DNA of 64,000 bases from Sequoia sempervirens (lineage: Eukaryota; Streptophyta; Pinopsida; Cupressales; Cupressaceae). Each line of letters opens with the position of its first letter. Position 1 is the first letter of the stretch. The stretch is from NCBI GenBank assembly GCA_007258455.2, contig VDFB02270651.1, positions 487,920,905 to 487,984,904 on the forward strand, given 5' to 3'. Position numbers and translations under genes: made by a program. Positions 23,300-36,300 of this stretch are shown here, in pieces. The notes beneath the pieces were generated by a model that had not been told where the DNA came from, searched no databases, and saw nothing but the letters and a program-made list of their open reading frames with translations.

Positions 23300-24330
23300 G
23301 TGACTGTTGTTGATAGATCATCTAATAGTTCTCCTTCAGGTGTGGTGAGCTAGTATGATCCTGATCCATAAGCTATTGTGATAACAAAGGGTCCTAGCCA
23401 GTTAGGTTCAAGTTTCCCTTTCTTCTGATGATCTTGTTGGTTTCTTTTGATTTTCCTTAAGTACGAAGTCTCCTACCTTGAACTTACATGAGATAGCCTT
23501 CTTATTATAGCTATGACAAAGATGATTTTGATAAACCTATAGGTGGTTGAGTGTGTTGAGATGATGTTCAGCTAGCAATTCCAAGTCATGTATTCTAGAA
23601 GCTCTATATTTTTCATCATTAATGATATTTTCTAGAGAAAATGTGAGTGACAAGAGCTCAACCTTGATAGTTAAAATTACTTCAGATCAAAAGACTAGGG
23701 AATATGGGGTGGCTCTTGTGGGTGTACGAATGTTAGTTCGATAAGCCAACAATGTAGGGTTAAGGTGGATGTTCCAATCACGACCAGCATCATTGATAGT
23801 ATTTTTGAGGATTTTTAATATGGTGTTATATGATGCCTCCACTTGATTGTTATTTTATGAATAATAGGGGTGCAAAAATGGTGTTGGATGTGAAATTTAT
23901 GGTGGAGCTCACATAAATATTGGTTCTTAAATGTTTGACCATTATCAGTAACAATGGTTGAGGGAATACCATACCAAAAATTGATATAGATTAGGATAAA
24001 CTTAGAAATTTTATTTCCAGTGATGTCAATTAGAGGAATGGCTTCAATCCATTTTGTCAAGTATTATGTGGTTGTGATAATAAATTTGTGTTTTTTGGAT
24101 GATGGGGGGTGGATTTTTCCTACGAGGTTGAGCCCCCACTATGATAAAGGCCATAATGTAGTATTTTCTTGAAGCTCCTAAGTCAATGCATGTATAAGAT
24201 TGTCATGTTGTTGACACTTTTGACATGTTCGAGCAAAATTGTGGGAATATTATTCTATTATTGGCCAATACTACCCAGTTCTAATCAGTTTCTTCACTAG
24301 GTTTGGACCACTAGAGTGTGAACCACAAAT
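23300..24330 (-). pseudogene. Gypsy element C integrase
   Basis: Minus-strand pieces in order are: the zinc-binding tail FARTCQKCQQHDNLIHALT (about 24240), the core start TKWIEAIPLIDITGN (24060 frame), TIVTDNGQTFKN holding the second catalytic Asp, and a C-terminal GPF/Y-like module with FKVGDFVLKENQKK, KLEPNWLGPFVI and AYGSGSY (about 23480-23350). The open frame 24060-23815 is the longest surviving piece. Stops and indels interrupt the rest. An intact copy would insert the element's cDNA into the genome. Confidence 0.85.
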
Positions 24331-24529
24331 ACCATCATTTACTTCATATAGAGAAGTTTGGGCTTCTTCCAAGTTAAGGAACCTAAGGAGTGTACAATAA
24401 AAACTCCTTCAATAGATTCTATCACCTATAATGAGGAAGAAGGATGAACATCTCATGAATTTTTTTCTCTATTTATTGGATAAATTGGGTGGAAGGATTT
24501 GTTGATGGAGGTAATCGTATATGCATTTG

Positions 24530-25300
24530 TACTAGGGAGAATCGAGACCAACTATTTCATACATAAGCTCAAACTTTGGGACATCAAATATCAGGATCAA
24601 GAGTTGTTCTACTAAGAATTCACAATGTTGAGTATTGTGCAACATATCCAAGAGAGATCCAATGGTATCTATGGAATCTATTGCTTTGTTGTTTAACCTA
24701 GGAATCTTCTCAAATACAATGTCACTTAAGTATTGTTTGAAACTATCTATCATTTTCTTATATGATAGATTTTTTTCATCTTTGGTTTGATATCCATCAT
24801 TCACTTATTTTACAACCAATTGAGAATCACTATAGACTTGTAGTTCCTTAATTTGTCACTATATTGTTGTCATGATTCCTATGTTTAATGCTTCATGCTC
24901 AATGATATTGTTTACACATGGTAATTTCAAATGGTATGATTTGGGTATACAATCATGTTGGTGTGTGATGAATAGTATACCTTCTCCTAATCCATGTTGA
25001 GTGTATGATCTAACAAAGTAAATCATCCATGTCTAGGTAGGGGTTATTATGAATATAACTTCATCTAGGAAAACTAATGCTTTATACTAGTGAGTGATTT
25101 ACTATCATAGGAGCGTCTACTAACTAGTATGCGATAACTTACCCTTTGATGGCATTTCTTTCTATGTATTCAATGTCATATTTTCTTAGGATCATAACCC
25201 ATTTAGCCAGTCTCCCTATGAGTGTTGCCTTGCTCAACAAGTACTTAAGTGGATCAATTTTTGCAATGAGTTTATTCTAATGGTTTAGCATGTAATGTCT
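24530..25300 (-). pseudogene. Gypsy element C RNase H region
   Basis: The frame 24804-24532 reads YQTKDEKNLSYKKMIDSFKQ, YLSDIVFEKIPRLNNKAIDS and IDTIGSLLDM, the C-terminal part of the RNase H domain of plant Gypsy elements (the NGEYQ..D and N.AADA-like words, here NKAIDS). The upstream RNase H core is present only as broken frames to about 25300. It lies between RT and integrase as expected. Confidence 0.75.
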
Positions 25301-26340
25301 TAGTTTTTGCAAGGAAAAAATAACCACTAAATGGGCATGTTCAATAGGTGTATAGCTAATTTCATAACCAATTAGAGTACGAATGATGCAGTAGAATGCC
25401 CTTCTTTACCTAAGACATCATGATGTGTGAGGCGAGCACCCAAGGTTGTTGATGTGGTAGATATATATAAAACAAAGTCTTACACTAAATTGGTGGCATT
25501 CACACTAGAGGAGATATAAGATAATATTTTAGCTACAAGAATGTCTTTATGCAAAAGGTGCATAAAGGGATGAAATTTGTATGCTAGTTGTGAAATGAAT
25601 CGATAAATGGACTAGAGCTTTCCTTGTAAGCTACATGGTTGTTTGAGATTGGTAGGAAGAGTCATGCTTTTATGGCTTTGAACTTTGTTGGGTTCACCTA
25701 TATGCCTATTTGAGACATAATATACCCCAATAGTTTTCCTAATGTAACCCTGAAGATACGCTTCATAGGATTTAGTTGAACATTATATTTTCCAGTCTAT
25801 CAAAAATATTGGCAAGTATATCTAGATGACCAAGTCTCTTGTGAGTGACTTTGCTAAGAGGTCATCAACATAATCCTCCATAAAGGTATGCATCATGTTG
25901 TGGAAGATAGTGGTTATAGCCTTTTGGTAGGTAGCTCTAGTATTTTTGAGGTTGAAGGGTATGACATTCCAGCAAAAGGTTCCCATGGACAAGTGAAGGT
26001 TGTTTTATGTTGATCTTTGGGAGCAATGAGAATTTGTATGTATCCTATAAATTCATCCATTAAAGATAGCATTTCATTCCTTTCTATCAAGTCCATGATC
26101 ATATCTATATTTTGTAGAGGAAAGTCATCTTTGAGACATGCCTTGTTTAGATCCTTGAAATCTGTGCATATTTTGATGCCCCCAATGGGTTTAGTGACAT
26201 GTACCAAATATAATGTCCACTCAAGATAGTCAAATTGTCTAATGAAACCCACATCTAATAATTTTTTAATTTCTTCCTTGACTAACAATGTTATTTGGGG
26301 GTGCATTTTGTGTAACTTCTATTTTATTGATTTTTCCCTC
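25300..26340 (-). pseudogene. Gypsy element C reverse transcriptase
   Basis: The frame 26306-25914 contains VKEEIKKLLDVGFIRQ, GGIKICTDFKDLNKACLKDD, FPLQNIDMI and LSLMDEFIGYIQI, the first catalytic Asp motif. About 50 bases downstream the minus strand reads MEDYVDDLLAKS (about 25880-25845), the YVDD catalytic motif, in a different frame, then GEPNKVQS..LPTNLKQPCSLQGKL and a HPFMHLLHKD tail. Catalytic residues survive, but the frame is broken between them, so the enzyme could not be made. The expected GHYEF-like words are altered. Confidence 0.88.
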
Positions 26341-26909
26341 GGTATTATTGTTAGATGATGTAACACTAGATTGGGGTCTAATCTTGGCATGTCCACATAG
26401 GACCATGTGAATTTCACCTATCTATTTTGGAATAATTCCATGAATTTAACCCTTTCCTACTTAGATAGTGAAGCTAGAAAGTATGTGATCCTAATATTGT
26501 TTGTGGTATTGATGTTTGCTTCCTTATATTTTTCGATAAGGACTAGAGATATCTCTTGATTCATGGGGATATTGTCAAACCTTCCATCCTTGGGTACCTT
26601 AAAAAGGTTTTCACCCTTAGATGAGTCCTTTATTTTTACTATTTTTTGGTATGAAAGTGCCACATGATGGTTTTCACCAAGGGACCTAATTATGACTTAT
26701 ATTTTGTGACTGGAAGGTTTCACATCCTCCCCAAAGTATGCCATTGTGTCAAGTTCTATGATAAAAATAGCTCTATGATCTCCAAGGGGTATTCCCTCTT
26801 GAATTCCCAAGAACTCAATGATAGCTCCATCATTTTAGAATGTGTCTATACTAGGTTGATCTCATTGGTCCCAATCTATGAGTTGAGGATAGACAAGTGA
26901 AAGGTTTAT

Positions 26910-28040
26910 GTCAGAGGCTATATTCTTGAAAGATATATAATATATGGTGTAAACTTTATGATCTTGGAATAGGTCAGTGATACACTCAAAGAGTCATTGA
27001 AAGTATCCTCAGTAGAGAAATTAGCAACAAAAGAAGTTGTATCTACATCTGCAAGTGTAATTTCAATATTTGAAGGCATGGTATCTAGTTTCTCAAACCC
27101 CTCCCCTTGAAAACGTGGTTTGATAGTTATTGAGATAGGTTCCATCTTTCCTTTTTTTTTGTAAACCAAGTCCACTATAACCATCATACCCCATGATTCC
27201 ATAATTTGAAATCCTTTGGTGTACTTTTCAATTAGGAGTATGACAATATCTTCTTTGACATATTCCTTATCAAGTTCACCTCGGTTGGAAAATGTGGTTG
27301 ACTACATTTGATTATCACGTTGGACACTTCTTGTGATTATTTTCCATATGACCTAGGTGATGATGGAAGATGACTAATACATAAATACTATGTCATGTCA
27401 TATTCCCCACACCCCTTATCTTTTACCTGAATCATGAATTTTGGAACAACCATAGATTGACTGGATGTTTAGCTAGTTTCATTGGATCAATTCAGGATCT
27501 GGAGGAGGAGGATTTTCCATTTTAGGAACATGAAGTGTGGTGTATCCCCTCAAGTTTTTGTGATATGGAAAAGGATTGGGATCTCCCATGATGTTTACTT
27601 CATTTCTATTATGGTATAACTTTAAACACTTATATAATGTTGATTGTACTACCTACATAACATGTATCCATGGGCAACCAAGAAGTACATTGTATGGGAG
27701 TTTGAGATCTAGCACTTGGCATAGTATATCCCTAATTACTGGTCCCACTCAGATAAGAAGGGTGGTGGTCCCTTTGGAAGGTCATTATGTATCATCATAA
27801 TCTCTGAGCACTATCTTCTTGTTTGGATCTATAACTTCCTCAAAGTATCCTAATATTTTTACCAGTTTCAGTGTGCAAATGTTCAAACTAGCACCACCAT
27901 CTATTAGGACTTGTTTAATTCTGTTCTTATGGAAAAATATTTCTAAATGGATTGCATCATTATGAGTGGAGGAAAATGATGTCAAACCTTTTTCAGAGAA
28001 TGTAAGATGATGGGTAGAGGTGAGATGTCCGACCATGGCT
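26910..28040 (-). pseudogene. Gypsy element C protease and linker
   Basis: The frame 28036-27785 contains KQVLIDGGASLNICTLKL, where DGGAS stands for the usual retropepsin D-S/T-G-A motif found in plant Gypsy elements as DGG(S/A)SLNIC. Preceding words FSEKGLTSFSSTHNDAIHLE fit the protease N-terminus. The frame 27202-26918 (MESWGMMVIVDLVYKKKGKM) is part of the linker between protease and RT. Both are separated by stops. Confidence 0.8.
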
Positions 28041-28299
28041 TAAAATTTTTCCACATTCAAATCTATAGGTAGTGAGGTTCCCTAAGAGATTTATCTAAGA
28101 TATCTTTATGGATTTTCCATATATGAAAAATATCAAGGATAGATATTTGATTTGGTATTTTACCCATTTGGTCCATAAGATTGTATTATGGTGTAGTAGG
28201 GGTTCTAGATGTGGCTCCTTGTAGAGTAATTTTTCCTCTACGAGTTGTAATGAAACATTTTGGATTTATGTTCTTTATAGTAATGGTGGACACATGGTT

Positions 28300-30710
28300 A
28301 TCAACTTCCTAAATATGGTTCACTATATAGTCATAATTGATAGTTGTATAATTGGAATTATTGTTTGAGGTACTACCTTGGTTGGTGGAATTTCCTTTTC
28401 CATGGTTGTCTAATAGATCCTTAAAGATCACATGGTTATTGTTTGAGGAATTGGTTTGGTTCTCAACACCAGTGTCTCCTTTTTCAATTAGGTCTTGAAT
28501 GAGGTTATTTAACTTGAAAATATTAGGAGTGGTGTGTCCTTTCACTCTATGGTAATCATAGAAATTAGTGTCCTTCCACCATGTGGGTTTAACTTGAGGT
28601 TTGTACTACCTAATTTATGGGAGAGTGACTAAATTTTCTTGGATTAATTCTCAAAGTACCTACTCAATGGGATCTCCTAGAGGAGTATACTTCTATTTTT
28701 TGGTGTTATTTTTTCTATGAGGTGCTCTCTATGTGTTGTCTTGAACATTATTTGAGGTTTGAACATTGTTTGGTGCTTGTATGCGTAAGGTGGGTTGAGC
28801 ATGTTGAGCCATCTTGGCATAAACCACACCATAATTAACATGAGATTTTTCATTTAAATGATTTAACTAGTCTTTTTCATCTTTGAAAATTTTGATAAGT
28901 CCTTTAGAAATAAGGGATTTCTCAATAGTAAGCCCCTTCTCTATAACTTCATCGAAAGAATTTGAGGAAAGCATTTTTATATGGAACCATATCTTAGTAT
29001 TCATGTTTTGAATGAACATTTTGACTATTTGTTTCTCAGGGATGTGTCACAGACATTTACTAGCTAGGTTTCATCATCTATGTAAGAAGGAGGTGAAGTT
29101 TTCTCCAATTTTCTATTTCTTAGTGCATAAGTCGGTCATTGAAATTTCATTCTCTATATTGTAGGAGAAATGTGATGAATTTCTCAGCTAGCTCATTAAA
29201 GGTCCTAATGTCAGCTAGGAGTTGATAAAACCACTCCACGGACTACCCTCCTAAGATTCTTTGGAATAGGCACATGAATAAGTCTCATTATGCATAACCT
29301 CTAATAAAGATACATAAAATTCTCTAATATGATCATGAGGGTATCCCTAAATTCTTTGTACTTATCAAATTTGAGGATTTCAAAGTGATTAGAAAGGGTG
29401 GAATAGGTATACTCCTGTCAAATAGATTTGGACATATGTCCTCTAGTGTATAGATCTATTTTATTGGCCCCATGTGGATATTTTAAATTTATTATTGTAG
29501 ATTCTAGATTTGGAGAGCTAAATCATTGGGATGTGTGGCAGCGGGTATGTTGATTGCATTGTAATTGGATGTAGGATGTGATGAGAGATGTCCTTGGGGG
29601 AAATTTTATGATGACGCATTTTGATAAATGTATGAATGGTTTGGAAGAATGTAAGTATGAGCAGCTATGTTGGAATTAGCAAAATGGTTTAATTAGGAGG
29701 ATTGTTATTGTTGGCTTATGATATTCTGAGTTGGGAATTGTTGATGGATGTTGTGGTGTGGATGTATGTAGTCTAGCAGATTGGTATATTATTGTGAATT
29801 CATGATATTTTGGGTGTATTTATGTTGGTATGTGTTTTGATTAGATGGGTTTATGCTGTGATTAGGATTTGATTTGAGAGCCTATGGATGTTCTATTGTG
29901 GGGTTATAGTTTTGATGGGTGATGTATTGATTATTTGGTATGTGAGTATGAATGTTAGATGTAATTGGTTGAGAATTATGGGTTATATATGGGGGTTTTT
30001 GTGTATTGGTCATTGGGATGAAGTTGTTGGAGTTATTAGGTGGAAGGTGGTGTTGATATAATAAATTAGTAATGGAATTTTAATTTTATATGTTGTTTGC
30101 ATTAGTGTTCAAGTTAGGTGATGGTGTTTAGGAAAGGTGAGATGAGTGTGATAATGTCTATAGATTAATTATCAAAGTGGGAGCAGGAGTATGACTATAT
30201 ATTGTGTTGTATAATGGGTTGATTATTTTCATAGTGTATATGGAAGTTTAAGTGTGTATGGGAGGTACTAACACTTGTTTGGAGTTGTTGGGTATGGTTC
30301 TTTGTGAGATAGTCATAGTGATTTGTTGAGATGTGATGTTAGGAGTATATGAAGAATTAATGGGAGGATTGTTATGGGGTTTTGTTATTTTATTGCATGG
30401 AATGTGGTATGATGTTGTTGGAACTAGTTTCCACCCAAGGTCAATTATGGAACATTATTGGTAATTTCTTGGATAAGTGTGATGTTGAATGTGGAGGGAA
30501 ATTTAGCTCCCTTTTGTGTATGTACCAATAAGCATTGATCATGATTGGCTGCTAGAATTGTGTCTACCAGTTTCATTGCATTAGGATCTTGTTGGGATTC
30601 AACCAAATCCTTAGGTGTTACATATTTTACAAATCCACCAATGTTGGGACTATTCCTAGGACTTAGTGGAGGTGGTGTTTCAAAACCTCTCTCTACAAAC
30701 CTATTCATGA
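28300..30710 (-). pseudogene. Gypsy element C gag
   Basis: The N-terminal frame 30708-30445 (FVERGFETPPPLSPRNSPN, then NPNA-like DPNAMKLVD) and the C-terminal frame 28545-28309 (RVKGHTTPNIFKLNNLIQDL, a His/zinc-region-like word, then an Asn/Ser-rich stretch) bracket a gag coding region whose middle is broken into short frames. Gag forms the virus-like particle. The zinc-knuckle-like CDFYHRxGHTTxxC pattern survives only as YDYHRVKGHTTPN. Confidence 0.7.
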
Positions 30711-33124
30711 ATTATCTTGGTATTTCAAGGAAAGGGTCTATGCTTGGAGGTGTCATATCATATGCTTGTTGGAATTACATTTTCTTCTTAGTTTGTGACC
30801 TTTTTTTGACTAGCATATAAGAGATTTATGACCTTTTGACTTGGATGAGTTTTTCAAGTGGATAAATGAGGTGGACATGACTAAGAAGTATAACTAGATC
30901 TTAGGATTTTGATAAATGTGTTAAATTTTGAACTAGAATCTTGAGTTTAAAACCCACATATTTGGAGTGATGGTGGAATAGGTTAACTTAGAAGATCCTA
31001 AGTAAAAATACCCACAAATAAGCTAACTTTATATTCTACCTTTTCAAGGAAAAATATCAAACTAAATGTAAGGTGAATGTAAGATCTAGATAAACTTAGT
31101 GAATCAAATTTTGGATAAAAAATGATAATAATGGAGATATAGTATATTGGACCTAAGTATGAATCTATATTTTCGTTGAAAGATGTGAAGGATGGAAAAT
31201 GAATGAGGTGAATGATTAAATCTTGGGTATGAATCTATGTATGCTAGCAAGTACTAATTTTGTAGGTCTATGTATAGGATAGTAAGGTTTGGTGACATCA
31301 AGTAGTATGACTGACATAATACTTGCATGGAGATACAAAACAATTGTGCCAAAGTACAGGACAATTGTGATAATATGAGGTTCAACTATTTTATTCTAAG
31401 CTATAAATGGATGACAATTTAGTTGTTAGAGTAGAATTGGATTTCTAAAGGTCTTAGGTAATTGTGCCATTCTGTGTAATAGATGTACCAATCTAAGCCA
31501 CAATTGTGCATATCCAAGCCATAGTTGTGCATATTTAAGCCACAAATACACCTATCTAAGCCAAAATTATGGCATAGGGAGGTACAAATGTACCAGATAA
31601 TGACTGTTGTAACATATGGTTAAACTAATACAAAATTATGACATAAAATTAACCTTTTTTTTTACTTTTGTTTGACAAACAATTATGTAGAATGATAATC
31701 AGTTGCACTACAAGATATATAAGTGTGATTTTATGAGATTCAATTGCATGATTCTAAGTGATTTTGGTCTAATCTAAGTGTTTTGACAAAAAGTGGTAAG
31801 AAAAAAACATCACATGGTAGACATGATAATTGTTGACACTTTGCAAGGTGACAAGTTGAATGATATCACTAGATTGAACAAATAAGATGCTCCAAGAAGC
31901 ACAACCTAATTATTATTAAGTGTGTGTCTCACTAGTAGAGGCCCATCTATAAAATATGGTATAATACCACAGATACATGGATCCACTCTCAAAGGGGGAT
32001 AGCTAGGTCTCTAGTGGCACAAGGGCTCACCTTCCTCCTTCCCTAGTAGGTTTTTACACCTCCAAAAGAATTCTATCTCACCCTAAGATGGTACATGTTG
32101 GCTAACTTCATGCATGATGTTGTACATTTCATCCCACTAGTGGTAATGATTTATGATCTTAAAGGCTTCTAAATAACAAGGTTTGTAGTGGGACCATGAA
32201 CATTGAGCTCATTCGAGGATGCCTAAATCAAGGGGGGTCTCCCCTCTTCTCTTCACCTATACATGTCTTGGTGGATTGAGGGTCATGAGGCTTGTCTTAA
32301 AGGATGCTTGCCACACCTTGGGGTACAAATTTCATTCTCCCCCTTTTATACCCCATCAATAAACATGGTTGAGATCATCCTTGGGATGATGAAATCCTCA
32401 AGCAAGCTTCTTACTTAAATTAAAAAGGAAAATGATACTATTTTTTATTCTCAATATCACACTAGATGTGAGGGGAGAACTTACACAGACTATCACTTCC
32501 TTGGGTAAACAAACAAAAATGTAGATCCTAGAGTACTTTTGATCCCCAAGTTCACACTAAGCGTAATGGGAGAACATACATACTCTAAAACCTACCAAAC
32601 ATGGCAAGCAGTTCCTTTATTGAAGTGGTATCTAATCTATTAAAAACTAGACACAAGACCCTGCAACAGATACGTCAATAGTTTAATTATTTGGACTTCT
32701 ATCCAAAAAATGCCACGACTACTCAAAAAAATAGTAGAAACCCTAAAATTGCACAGATAATTTTTCCATAGTAAGAAAAAAATGATTAACACATTATACC
32801 TTGAGAAATTGTGCCCACCTTTCTAAAAGATGTTCCCAAACTAGCCATAGATGCACCACTCTGGATTGTAAATGTGCCACTCTACACAAAAAAACAAAAA
32901 GGCAAAAAAAAGGTATAAATTTAACCTCAAAGATATAATTTTCAACTTAGGGATGATTAATTATAGCAAACATAGTAAAAAATCAACAAAAAATCAAAGA
33001 TTAGCAAATTCAAAAGACCAAAGATGAATTTTTAATCCCTAAAAACCTAATGATCTCCCTATCAAGAAAGTGCACCGTTATAAGAAGAAATTGCACCAAT
33101 CTCAGGAGAAATTTCACCACTTCC
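30711..33124. other. Probable 5' leader of Gypsy element C, no gene
   Basis: This AT-rich stretch lies between the gag start and the Copia B insertion and would be the untranslated leader of element C. It contains repeated words of the type CAATTGTGCCA, CACAATTGTGCA and TGTACCAATCTAAGCC (about 31330-31620), which recur at 40480-40560 on the far side of Copia B. That supports continuity of one sequence across the insertion. No coding region. Confidence 0.55.
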
Positions 33125-34656
33125 TATTGAAATGAACAAGACAACTGAGAGGGGGGGTGAATCAGATGTAGCAAATAAAACCTTCAAAACCCTTAATAGT
33201 ATTCAAATCCACAAGTGTTCAATTCATTAAACCCTTATTCTTTTAATATGATTAAACATGAAATGCAGATAACATAAACTGAAGTCACAACACCATACAA
33301 AAGAGAACACTAGATTTATGTGAAAAATCCAATGAGGGAAAACTACGGTGAGGATTAGCTCACAATATAAGTAATTGCAAAACTAGTACAAAGGGGCTCA
33401 CTACCAGAATAGGACACAATTTCCAAAAGGTTCACAGCCAGGGCTTACTACCATAGAAAGAATACAAGAAGATAGAAGAATAATGTTACACAGAGAACAC
33501 TTCTCAATGCAACAAGGAGTCCACCATAATTTCCTATACACTTTCATAGTCTCACATGAAATATTTCATATGCCTTCAGCTCACTTCCTTCAGGAACCCT
33601 AACATGAAATTTGCACTGCTCTACTTAAATTCACATCACACACATCACTCGCATCAATCTCGCATATATCTTACTTCTTACTATCTTTGTCTCTTCTCTT
33701 GCATCAACACCATACATATTTATATCAATCTCTAGCTCAAAAAATTTCTCCAATATCGGCCACTAGCCATTATACATACAAATTCAAAATAGGTCAACAC
33801 CTAAACATTCCTGCGATGGATAGGAACAATACAAGCCACACATGGAGTGTTAAATAGAAGTTTGGCCAATACCTATGAAAAACACCATAATCATTAAGTA
33901 CACACTTCCTTAAATCAAGCCGAAAGTTTCAGACAACATAATTCACTTGAACACAATCCATAATAATCCATGAACTACTTAAAATTCATCAAACACTTCA
34001 TCCAAGTTTGCATCATACAAATACTTCAATTCAAAATAACTGGTAGCCCTTAATTGCATACTGATAAATGAAACTTACACTGTACTACACCAAATCAAGT
34101 AAAAACTTGAATACATAAAGATAAAAGCATTATAAGGAACTTCCAAAATCTACACAACCTGAAGCCAAAAAACATAGAAAACATCACTAAATGACTAATT
34201 CACAAACTGATGAAAATATCTTGCACTACACAATGATCCAGAAACCAAAATTATGAATATAACAACATCTAAAAATATTGAATAACTTGTAAGATCCACA
34301 CAGGAATAGCATCAACATAGAAATAATGCAAAGCACAATACCGAAGCATGTTATGAACACTTGCACCACATAGTTTACTCTATTTATCAAATTTTCTCGA
34401 AAGCACTTGGAAACCAAGCACCAGAGACATCATCTCAACTCATTACTTCATTCCAACCCACCTTCATACTCTACAATAGAAAAAGGATAGCTTCATGTAC
34501 TCACAACACTTCCTCAAGGTCTTAACTACACATGCACAACTTGTTTTCCTCTTTTTCACAATGCTCAACATCTTCATCCCATAGTTGACATCAATGACAA
34601 CACCAGTTAGTATACTTTATGTCAACATCAATGACAACACCATCATTCTTGCAACA
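33125..34656 (-). repeat. Copia B 3' LTR
   Basis: It aligns along its length to 38815-40420. The top strand starts TATTGAAATGAACAAGAC and ends CATTCTTGCAACA. It lacks about 70 bp present in the other copy, around 33820 (sequence after GGATAGGAACAA) and 34160. The downstream neighbour on the top strand is the polypurine tract. Confidence 0.9.
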
Positions 34657-34668
34657 ATATCCCCTTTG
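34657..34668 (-). other. Copia B polypurine tract
   Basis: The minus strand reads CAAAGGGGATAT immediately before the LTR start TGTTGCAAG, the normal plus-strand priming site of Copia elements. Extra G-run tracts occur nearby on the minus strand (about 34884 and 34941). Confidence 0.85.
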
Positions 34669-35074
34669 TCATTGATGGAAACATAAGATATGAAAAGCCA
34701 CCAAAGACCATACAACATCTCTAAACACTTTCTCCTAATACCTTACATGAATCTCTCTCTCCTTGAGTAGATAAGTTCTTTTTCACATGATTCTCTCTCC
34801 CCATTTGATATCAATGGAAAAGTATAAAATGTTTTGCACTTATCTCCCTCTTTGAAACTGAACCAAAAAAACTTGTTTTGAATACTCCCCCTTAGGAGTA
34901 CACCCAACTAAATCAACAACTCAATGACAACACATGACACTACCTACTCCCCCTAAGAGGTAGCCACCAACATTAATCTAGAGAAGAGATAGATCCATAG
35001 ATAAACTAGATGGATGCATCTCTATATGCATCTAGTTCAAGAAATGAGGGGAAATAACCCCCAACATCTCTGAA

Positions 35075-35643
35075 TGTAAGGAATCTAAGGTAGCAGAACA
35101 ACTTCCTTCACTAATCTTGAGAGGAGAATAGTGCAAAACTTTTATAGATCTTTAATAGTTACAAAAACTTAAACATAAATAAACATAAATATCATGCATA
35201 CCATGACACAATGATTTACATGGGGAAAACCCTTTCAGGAGAAAAACCCCACACTTCAAAAACCACCCAATATATTATTTAGTAAATCACAAAGATTATA
35301 ATATATTTGCAGACCAAGATTCCAACAAGATTATCACCACTCAGAGATCAAGAGACAACATGACTGCTATCAAACTCTCAGAATACATCACCTTCTCTAC
35401 CATAGTCATAATACAACACCCTCATAAAATAGGGTTACATTCTAGGCCAAGACATGGCAACAAAATATCCACCATTAGATCTAAAACCTAATAATTAATA
35501 GTCTAGATTTACAATGTATCATTTATCTAATGTATATCGGCCATTTTAGTAGTTTCTTGAAAAATTTAACAAAAAATTGTTTACATGCATCCCACTCCTC
35601 TCCCTTGATGCCATTGTATATTACATCTATCGGTGTAACTAGG

Positions 35644-35676
<33 letters not shown>

Positions 35677-35946
35677 CAATATGTCAGACCTTCTAGTGGG
35701 CCCCTCTTTTCTATTGTTGTATCAATGGGTTTGTGCTATCAATAGTTAGTTTGGTGCCAGTGATTTAGTATTTACATCCTATCCTTCAAAGAATCTATCT
35801 CTTCTATAGCATCTCACTCAGCAGGATATATGAATTTAAGGCCCCATCTATCTCCTCCCACCCAGGTGGGAGGGATATATATATATATATATCCTATCAA
35901 CAATAACATTTATATAATTGCAAGGTTGAGACACATTTTCCCAACA
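35075..35946 (-). mobile_element. Solo LTR nested in Copia B, 872 bp, TSD CTGAA
   Basis: The top strand starts TGTAAGGAATC and ends TTTTCCCAACA, flanked by CTGAA at 35070-35074 and 35947-35951. Removing it rejoins the broken Copia B RNase H tail: the minus strand reads ..GGTACTTTTAAGTATTTTCAG up to the insertion and AGATGTTGGGGGTTATTTCC after it. Minus-strand orientation is suggested by a GTGGGGTTTTTCTCC..TTTTCCCCATGTAAA word typical of Copia LTR U5. It carries two TA microsatellites and no internal domain. Confidence 0.8.
35641..35674. repeat. TA dinucleotide microsatellite
   Basis: About 16 uninterrupted AT units within the solo LTR. A second, shorter AT run is at 35875-35892. Confidence 0.95.
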
Positions 35947-35954
35947 CTGAAAAT

Positions 35955-36300
35955 ACTTAAAAGTACCCTTAGGAAGAGCCTTAGTAAATATATCAACAAT
36001 TTGATCCTTTTGTAGGAGTGTACTCAATCTTTATTTCATTTTCCATAACCTTCTCTCTCAAAAAATGATACCTGATAGATATATGCTTTGTCCTTGAATG
36101 CATTACAGGATTCTTTGAAATGTTAATTGCACTTGTACAGAAGATAGATATAGGTTTGTCATATATAATTCTAATATCCTTCAATGTTTGTCTCATCCAT
36201 AATACCTGTGTACAACATGATGTTGCTGCAATATACTCAGCCGCTACAATGGATAAAGAAACTAAATCTTGTTTCTTACTCAACTATGACACAAATCTAC
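35955..36300 (-). pseudogene. Copia B RNase H
   Basis: The frame 36283-35993 reads MSKKQDLVSLSIVAAEYIAA, CCTQVLWMRQTLKDI, SAINISKNPVMHSRTKHISI and YHFLREKV, the C-terminal half of Copia RNase H. Where related copies have CDN(S/T)SAI, this one has CTSAI, a two-codon loss that removes a catalytic Asp, and the usual EAEY reads AAEY. A one-base shift follows at KGSN, then the solo LTR. Non-functional. Confidence 0.88.

Larger units (their letters stand above)
23290..30710 (-). mobile_element. Ty3/Gypsy retrotransposon body (element C), degenerate
   Basis: On the minus strand the order gag (30708-28300), protease (28036-27785), reverse transcriptase (about 26340-25300), RNase H (about 25130-24530) and integrase (about 24330-23300) is that of Ty3/Gypsy elements, with integrase last. 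All domains are broken by stops and frameshifts, but conserved words remain. The 5' LTR is probably at 40629-41727, displaced by the Copia B insertion; the 3' LTR was not found and may be deleted. Most of the open frames on the plus strand here are shadows. Confidence 0.88.

Noticed and set aside
35853..35892. Near-palindrome CTCCCACCCAGGTGGGAG beside an AT run in the solo LTR
   Set aside because: Short and within an LTR; no evidence that it is a terminator or binding site.
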